Below, one piece after another: positions 59,018 to 64,000 of a DNA stretch of 64,000 nt; position 1 is the first letter of the stretch; every line of letters begins with the position of its first letter. The stretch is taken from contig JAPWHR010000009.1 of the NCBI GenBank assembly GCA_027214345.1, forward strand, positions 124,001 to 188,000. The letters run 5' to 3'. The translations under genes and the position numbers were made by a program. Below the pieces are notes generated by a model. The model was given only the letters and a program-made list of their open reading frames with translations. It did no database searches and was not told the origin of the DNA. Source of the DNA: Comamonadaceae bacterium G21597-S1 (GTDB lineage Bacteria > Pseudomonadota > Gammaproteobacteria > Burkholderiales > Burkholderiaceae_C).

Positions 59018-59761
59018 ATGCAACTGCAGGACATTCTCTACTCTCAGGGTTTTGGCACCCGGCGGGTCTGCGCCGGACTGGTGCAACAAGGCTTGGTCCG
59101 GCTTTATGCCGATGCCGATGCCGCGCAGCCCGAAACCTGCCTGGACGCCAGCGCCGATGTCGACACGACGGATCTGCGTTTCCAGGTGCAGGGCGTGACC
59201 TGGCCGTACCACGAAAAGGCCTACCTGATGCTGCACAAGCCGGCCGGCACGGAGTGTTCGCAGAAGCCGTCGACCTATCCCAGTATCTACACCTTGTTGC
59301 CGTCACCCCTGCGCATGCGCCCGAACAAGTCCGCGGTGCAGGGCGTGCAGGCCGTCGGCCGGCTGGACCAGGATACGACCGGGCTGCTGCTGCTGACCGA
59401 CGACGGCAAGTTCATCCACCGCATGAGTTCGCCGCGCCACCACGTGCCCAAGGTGTACGAGGTGACGGTCAAGCATGCGCTCGACGACACGCAGTTGCAG
59501 CGCCTGCGCGACGGCGTCGTACTCGACGACAGCCCGCGCCCGGTAAGGGCCGCGGCTTGCGAGGCCACGGATACCCATCGGTTGAGCCTGACCCTGACCG
59601 AGGGCAAGTACCACCAGGTCAAGCGCATGCTGGCTGCGGTCGGCAATCGGGTCGAGGCCTTGCACCGTTCGCGTATCGGCCAGCTGAGCTTGCCGCCGGA
59701 CCTGGCGCCCGGTCAGTGGCGCTGGCTGGGAGCGCAGGACATGGCGCAGGTGGCCGGCTGA
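59018..59761 (+). CDS. rsuA: 16S rRNA pseudouridine synthase (RsuA family)
   Basis: The 247-residue enzyme modifies uridine (position 516 of 16S rRNA in E. coli RsuA). It has an S4-like N-terminal domain and the catalytic motif GRLDQDTTGLLLLT with the essential Asp, then SSPRHHVPKVYEV and TEGKYHQVKRMLAAVGNRV. The pattern fits RsuA better than RluB/RluE. A ribosome binding site is weak; the start fits the family N terminus. Confidence 0.9.
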   Translation: MQLQDILYSQGFGTRRVCAGLVQQGLVRLYADADAAQPETCLDASADVDTTDLRFQVQGVTWPYHEKAYLMLHKPAGTECSQKPSTYPSIYTLLPSPLRMRPNKSAVQGVQAVGRLDQDTTGLLLLTDDGKFIHRMSSPRHHVPKVYEVTVKHALDDTQLQRLRDGVVLDDSPRPVRAAACEATDTHRLSLTLTEGKYHQVKRMLAAVGNRVEALHRSRIGQLSLPPDLAPGQWRWLGAQDMAQVAG

Positions 59762-60162
59762 CCGGCCGCGTGATGGCGCCGCTCCGGCGGCATCACGCCT
59801 GCGCGGCGCACCGGGCCGACAACGGGCCCAGGCACGGGCCCGGGCTGGCGTGGCGGGGCTGCGTCAACCACGCTCGAAAACGATGCGCGCGATTGGCCGA
59901 CAAGCGAATCGGACAAGACCTACAGTGCGCGCTTTCGCCGCTGCAGCGAATGTTCTAACCTGCCGGCGTGGACTCGACGCTGCGGGCGGCGGCGATGCAG
60001 GCTCCAGCCTCTGACGGAGCATCGAGATTCGATGATGGGACCGCCATCGCGGGGATCAGCCATGCAGAGCAGCCAGCAACCGGACGGCGTCGACAGCGAG
60101 CAGGCAGGAGTCCGGATGGATGTCCGCGACGGTGCAGGCAATCTGCCGGCGGGAGGTGATGC
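59762..60162. other. 401-bp intergenic region
   Basis: It contains a short hairpin after rsuA (GTGATG ... CATCAC, 59769-59795) with no T-run. A 41-codon frame (60062-60187) overlaps the MgtC start and could be a leader, but no evidence of translation is visible beyond a start codon. The MgtC ribosome binding site GGGAGG lies at 60151-60156. Confidence 0.4.
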
Positions 60163-60654
60163 ATGGGGCCGCTTGACGAGATTCTGATCGCATTGCGTAG
60201 CGAGTTTTCCGACCTGGCCGAGATCGGCGAGGCAACCCGCATCGCCGTGCGGATTCTGCTCGCCGGATTGCTCGGGGCCTTGCTCGGCGTCAATCGCGAG
60301 CGTCATGGCAAGGCCGCCGGTTTGCGCACCCATATGCTGGTGGCCATGGGCAGTGCGGCATTCGTCATCGCGCCGCTATTTGCCGGCATGGAGATCGCAG
60401 ACCAGAGCCGGGTCATCCAGGGTGTGATCGCAGGCATCGGCTTCCTGGGGGCCGGCACCATCATCAAGCACAGCCGGGATGAGTAGGTCGTCGGCCTGAC
60501 GACGGCTGCCAGCGTGTGGATGACGTCGGCCATCGGCGTGGCATGCGGACTCGGGCGCGACGCCACGGCCATCATCCTGGCGCTGCTGGCCTGGGTCGTA
60601 CTCCATCTGGTCGAAGCCCTGTCACGATGGGCCGCGGCGTCCCGGCGGTCGTGA
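60163..60654 (+). pseudogene. MgtC/SapB-family protein gene interrupted by an amber codon
   Basis: The frame starts with ATG after a strong GGGAGG and encodes helices of the MgtC/SapB family: IAVRILLAGLLGALLGVNRERHGKAAGLRTHMLVAMGSAA and GVIAGIGFLGAGTIIKH (overview). At codon 108 (60484-60486) there is an in-frame TAG, after which the same frame continues with VVGLTTAASVWMTSAIGVACGLG to a TGA at 60654, completing a normal family length of 163 codons. Intact family members often carry a Gln here, so a single C-to-T change would explain the stop. It could also be a sequencing error. Confidence 0.85.
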
Positions 60655-60835
60655 GCAACCGTGCCGGCGCCGATGCCGGACAGCATCGCGTCGCACGGGG
60701 CCGGCCGGCCCGCGGGCGCATGTAAGACCACGCCGACAGGGAGCGAAGGCGCGGGCCGATGGCGCCATGGGCCAGCACAGTCGAAGATGGACTCGACGGG
60801 CCACCTACGGCCCCGAATTCGAACAGGAGTGCTAC

Positions 60836-61297
60836 ATGAACAAGTCAGATCCCCCCCGTTCCTTCGGCGTCTTCAAGCCGGTCGGGCATACCGTGCTGGT
60901 GTTTCCGGACGCGCATGCGCTGGAGCAGGCCGCCAGGAAGCTGGCCGAGACCGGACTGTCGGACGGTTCCGAGACCCGATACTCGGCCCAGGAGATGCAG
61001 GCGCAGGTCGCGTCGGACCTGTCGAACGCCGGCGTGCTGGCCACTGTCGGCCAGGAACTGAACCTGGTGAAGGTGCATGGCCAATTGGCGGATCGCGGTT
61101 GCCAGTTCCTGGTGGTTCCCACCGATTCGGATGCGGTGGCGCGCCGGGTGGCGGATGTCGCACGCGCCGGCGGGGCGGTGGCCGCGCAGCACTACGGAAC
61201 ACTGCTGGTCGAAGACCTGATCGATCCGGCCGACGGCAAGGGTCAGGTATTCGAGTCGCCGGACCGTGGCCTCGACGCCAAGTTGCCCACGTCGTAG
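60836..61297 (+). CDS. Uncharacterised soluble protein, stress-protein-like
   Basis: The 153-residue protein has AGGAG seven bases before its ATG. It has a beta-alpha pattern, with FGVFKPVGHTVLVFPDAHALEQAARKL and RGCQFLVVPTDSDAVARRVADVARAGGAVAAQHYGTLLVEDL. It has no signal peptide or membrane helix. The layout resembles small HdeD-like or general-stress hypothetical proteins of betaproteobacteria, but no family can be named with certainty. It is downstream of the broken MgtC gene. Confidence 0.8.
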   Translation: MNKSDPPRSFGVFKPVGHTVLVFPDAHALEQAARKLAETGLSDGSETRYSAQEMQAQVASDLSNAGVLATVGQELNLVKVHGQLADRGCQFLVVPTDSDAVARRVADVARAGGAVAAQHYGTLLVEDLIDPADGKGQVFESPDRGLDAKLPTS

Positions 61298-61371
61298 CAC
61301 ACCAGTACCGGCTTTGGGTCGCCTGCTCGCTTGTGCGGGCGGCCCGACCGACAGGAGCGACGGCTACACGC

Positions 61372-62175
61372 TTATGGCAAATGCCGCAGGAAGTCGTCGA
61401 TGATCCGGTTGACCGCTTCGGCCTGATCCCGGTGTGGCGAATGGCCGCAATCGGGCAACACGACACGGCTGATCTGCTCCGCGGGAAGCATGATCTCGTC
61501 GATCTGCGCGAGGCTGCCGTAAGGGTCGTCCTGGCCCTGAATCGCCAGCACGGGCGCTGCGACGTTCCGGCATTCGGCGCGAATGTCGAAATCCCGGAAT
61601 GCCGGATCGAGCCAGATATCGTTCCATTGCCAGAACGCGCAGTCGACGTGCTGGTGGTAACGCAGCAGGCGTTGCCGCAAATCGCGGTCCGTGAACGCGG
61701 CCCTGGCCTGCGTGATGCTGCGGATCGACACGTCTTCTACGATGACATGGGGCGCCATGACGATGCAGGCGCTGGTTGCATGGCGGCTTGCATGCAGCAA
61801 TGCAATCGTGCCGCCGTCCGAATGGCCGACGAGTACGGGCCGCGCGACACCCAGTTGCGCGAGCAGGGCGGGCAGGACGGACCATGCCTCGTGATGCATG
61901 TAGTCGGGTCGCAGGCGCCCATTGCGCTTGCCGTCGACCTCGACCGACGGGCCGCGCACGTCGACGACCGGTTCGGACAGGCCGTAGCCGCGCCGCGAAT
62001 AGACCCAGCCCGCCCGGCCGAGCCGCGTGCACAGGAGCCGGGGCCAGTCGCGCCACATGGCGACCGAACCCAGGCCTTCGTGCAGGAAGACCAGCGGCGC
62101 CCTGGAAATGGCGTCCCGGGGGGCGGGCAGGTGTTCGACTTCCAGTTCAGTGTGGTCGACGGTCATCAATGGCAT
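61372..62175 (-). CDS. Alpha/beta hydrolase
   Basis: The protein has about 267 residues with the oxyanion segment FLHEGLGSVAMW, the nucleophile elbow VGHSDGGTIALLHA (Ser), an acid in IQGQDDPYG and the base in PDCGHSPHRDQAEAVN. The HEGLGS motif is typical of a hydrolase group found in aromatic-compound catabolism, but the substrate is unknown. The start is uncertain: in-frame ATGs lie at 62217, 62175 and 62166. It is divergent from the EI24-type gene. Confidence 0.85.
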   Translation of the reverse strand: MPLMTVDHTELEVEHLPAPRDAISRAPLVFLHEGLGSVAMWRDWPRLLCTRLGRAGWVYSRRGYGLSEPVVDVRGPSVEVDGKRNGRLRPDYMHHEAWSVLPALLAQLGVARPVLVGHSDGGTIALLHASRHATSACIVMAPHVIVEDVSIRSITQARAAFTDRDLRQRLLRYHQHVDCAFWQWNDIWLDPAFRDFDIRAECRNVAAPVLAIQGQDDPYGSLAQIDEIMLPAEQISRVVLPDCGHSPHRDQAEAVNRIIDDFLRHLP

Positions 62176-62240
62176 GGCCTGCATCGTATCGAAAACCGGA
62201 TCCGGGCCCGGTTGCATCTGCCGGCGTTATGCTCGGCGCC

Positions 62241-63095
62241 ATGAACCTGTTTCTCGACTCCTTCTGGCGTGCGGCGGCCGACTGCCTGCGACCGCGCGTG
62301 ATCGTGATGTCGATTCTTCCGCTGGTCCTGATGGTGGCCTTGTCGCTGACGCTGGGTTACTTCTACTGGGATGCCGCGCTCGACGGCGTGCGCGGCCTGC
62401 TGGAGGGCTCGTCGCTGGTCACCACCTTGTTCGAATGGCTGCAAAGCATCGGCGCCGAAGGGTTCAAGACCGTTCTGGCGCCCTTGATCGTCGTCTTTGC
62501 GGTCACGCCGTTGATCGTGTTGTTGTCCTTGCTGGTGGTGGCGTTGCTGATGACTCCGGCACTGGTCACGATGGTGGCCGAGCGCCGTTATTCGCTGCTC
62601 GAGCGCAAGCGGGGCGGGTCCCTGCTGGCCAGCCTGTTGTGGTCACTGGGTTCGACCTTGCTGGCCATTGTCGCGTTGCTGGTATCGATTCCCCTGTGGT
62701 TGATCCCGCCGCTGATCCTGGTGTTGCCGCCGCTGATCTGGGGTTGGCTGACCTACCGGGTCATGGCCTTCGATGCGCTGGCCGAACACGCGAGCAAGCC
62801 CGAGCGGCTGGAAATCCTGCGCCGCCATCGCCCCTGGCTGCTGGGGATCGGCGTCGTCACCGGCTACCTGGGTGCGGCACCCAGCCTGTTGTGGGCGTCC
62901 GGCGCGCTGTTCGTCGTGGCATTCGTCATCCTGGTGCCGATCGCCATCTGGGTCTACACGCTGGTGTTTGCGTTTTCGTCGTTGTGGTTTTCGCATTACA
63001 GCCTGGCGGCGTTGCAGAAACTGCGCGACGAGGGCAGTGGCCCCGGTGCGCCACCAGTGGCGCAGCCGGTACCGTTGCCGCACCGGCCCGCCTGA
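62241..63095 (+). CDS. EI24-domain (CysZ-like) inner-membrane protein
   Basis: The 284-residue protein has about six hydrophobic segments and the EI24/CysZ arrangement: NLFLDSFWRAAADCLRPRVIVMSILPL, then VVFAVTPLIVLLSLLVVALLMTPALV and RRHRPWLLGIGVVTGYLG. CysZ imports sulfate, but many EI24 proteins have no proven substrate. The ATG at 62241 is used; an in-frame ATG is at 62229. Confidence 0.85.
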   Translation: MNLFLDSFWRAAADCLRPRVIVMSILPLVLMVALSLTLGYFYWDAALDGVRGLLEGSSLVTTLFEWLQSIGAEGFKTVLAPLIVVFAVTPLIVLLSLLVVALLMTPALVTMVAERRYSLLERKRGGSLLASLLWSLGSTLLAIVALLVSIPLWLIPPLILVLPPLIWGWLTYRVMAFDALAEHASKPERLEILRRHRPWLLGIGVVTGYLGAAPSLLWASGALFVVAFVILVPIAIWVYTLVFAFSSLWFSHYSLAALQKLRDEGSGPGAPPVAQPVPLPHRPA

Positions 63096-63183
63096 TGCAG
63101 TGCCGCAAGCCCGGCCCTTCGTGGCCGCACGGCTGCGCATCGGCGCGCCGCCAGCATTTCCGATCACCTGAACCACGAGCCCC

Positions 63184-64000
63184 ATGGCTGACAACACTCC
63201 CGTACCCGCATTCGGCCTGATCATCATCGGCGACGAGATCATGTCCGGCAAACGGGCCGACAAGCATTTGCCGGCCGTCATCGAGCGTCTGCATGCGCGG
63301 GGCCTGCAACTGGCCTACGCCGACTACGTCGGCGATTCGCGCCAGCGCATCACCTCGTCGCTGCAGCGTGCGTTCGCCTCCAGCGACGTGGTGTTCTCGT
63401 GCGGCGGCATCGGCGCGACACCGGACGATCACACCCGCCAGTGCGCGGCGCTGGCACTGGGTGTTGCCTTGCAGCTGCATCCCGAAGCCCGGTTGCTGAT
63501 CGAGGAACGCATGCGCGACGTGGCGCTGGAGCAAGGCGTCGCATATGAACCCGAACGCGCCGACAACCAGCACCGGTTGAACATGGGCGTGTTTCCCGTC
63601 GGCAGCACCATCATTCCGAACCCGTACAACAAGATCCCGGGTTTCAGCTGCCGCGCGGCCGACGTTCCGGGCAAGGGCGAAGGCACTGTTCATTTCGTGC
63701 CGGGTTTCCCGGTCATGGCCTGGCCGATGATCGAATGGGTGCTCGACACCTGGTACGCATCCTGTTTCCATCGCGATCCGTCGGTCGAGCGCTCCGTCAT
63801 CGTCTTCGGCGCGATGGAGGCCGCACTGACACCGTTGATGGAGGCGGTGGAAGCTCGCTTTGCAGCCGTGCGTGTCTTCAGTTTGCCCAGCGTCGACCAT
63901 CCACAGTACGGTCGGCACATCGAGCTCGGTGTCAAGGGCCCCGCAGCCGAGGTCGATCCGGCGTTCGACGCCTTGCGCGCCGGTCTGCGGGAATTCGACC
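63184..64000 (+). CDS. Molybdopterin-binding (CinA-like) protein, 3' end outside the window
   Basis: At least 272 residues are encoded. The N-terminal MoCF-type domain shows AFGLIIIGDEIMSGKRADKHLP and SCGGIGATPDDHTRQCAALALG, which match CinA/MogA-type nucleotide- or molybdopterin-binding proteins. The segments IIPNPYNKIPGFSC and HFVPGFPVMAWPMIEWV agree with the stand-alone betaproteobacterial form, which lacks the CinA deamidase domain, although the remaining part is outside. No function beyond the fold can be given. Confidence 0.85.
   Translation, partial: MADNTPVPAFGLIIIGDEIMSGKRADKHLPAVIERLHARGLQLAYADYVGDSRQRITSSLQRAFASSDVVFSCGGIGATPDDHTRQCAALALGVALQLHPEARLLIEERMRDVALEQGVAYEPERADNQHRLNMGVFPVGSTIIPNPYNKIPGFSCRAADVPGKGEGTVHFVPGFPVMAWPMIEWVLDTWYASCFHRDPSVERSVIVFGAMEAALTPLMEAVEARFAAVRVFSLPSVDHPQYGRHIELGVKGPAAEVDPAFDALRAGLREFD

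Overview
This is a GC-rich chromosomal window from a betaproteobacterium, most likely order Burkholderiales (an Alcaligenaceae-like or related family). The evidence is the minus-strand order gyrA-serC-pheA-tyrA-aroA/cmk-rpsA-ihfB-lapA-lapB, the ompA-ubiG-gph-ssrA block, the tmRNA tag ANDERFALAA, a Bug-type periplasmic receptor and a Comamonadaceae-like style of intergenic repeat. I see no phage, insertion sequence, CRISPR array, rRNA or tRNA.

Layout. 1-10.9 kb: a PAS sensor (cut by the window edge), a thioesterase, a gamma-glutamylcyclotransferase-like gene, pyrF, an RraA-like protein, a bactofilin, a membrane dipeptidase, a RusA-like nuclease candidate, an M17 aminopeptidase, a DJ-1/PfpI protein and a ribbon-helix-helix protein. 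11-19.5 kb: a membrane GGDEF(degenerate)-EAL protein, then a catabolic group (CaiB-type CoA transferase, sulfatase, Bug receptor, divergent MarR, DapA-family lyase). 19.5-22.5 kb: an arsenic operon arsR-arsC(LMW-PTP type)-aqpS-arsC(glutaredoxin type)-arsH with a candidate operator. 22.5-27 kb: a lipoprotein, crcB and a TRAP transporter. 27-31.7 kb: a fused 5-oxoprolinase divergent from the TRAP genes, then DinB and ComEA-like genes. 31.9-42 kb: an Lrp/AsnC regulator, an AT-rich gap, a TauE permease, and a seven-gene operon: DUF1028 Ntn-hydrolase, peptide ABC importer (two ATPases, binding protein, two permeases) and gamma-glutamyltransferase. 42-45.5 kb: a nitrilase-family amidase, a small secreted protein and an epoxide-hydrolase-like enzyme. 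44.4-58.9 kb: the conserved housekeeping block. 59-64 kb: rsuA, an MgtC gene broken by an amber codon, a small uncharacterised protein, a hydrolase, an EI24-type membrane protein and a CinA-like protein (cut by the window edge).

How genes work together. The gamma-glutamyltransferase/ABC importer operon, the 5-oxoprolinase and the cyclotransferase-like gene together look like a scavenging route for glutathione or gamma-glutamyl compounds. The arsenic operon has the composition known from Sinorhizobium (AqpS channel instead of an ArsB pump) plus a second arsenate reductase.

The most unusual signal is a short DNA element found at three operon junctions (3123-3188, 21414-21533 on the minus strand, 35399-35464). 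Each copy is itself a mini-ORF whose ATGA start overlaps the upstream gene's stop and whose terminal TGA overlaps the downstream gene's ATG/GTG start, and it carries the downstream Shine-Dalgarno sequence. Other points of interest are a 108-bp in-frame tandem repeat with hairpins inside the ABC operon, a PyrF with Asp-to-Glu in the catalytic tetrad, the MgtC nonsense codon and the RusA-like protein in a non-phage setting.
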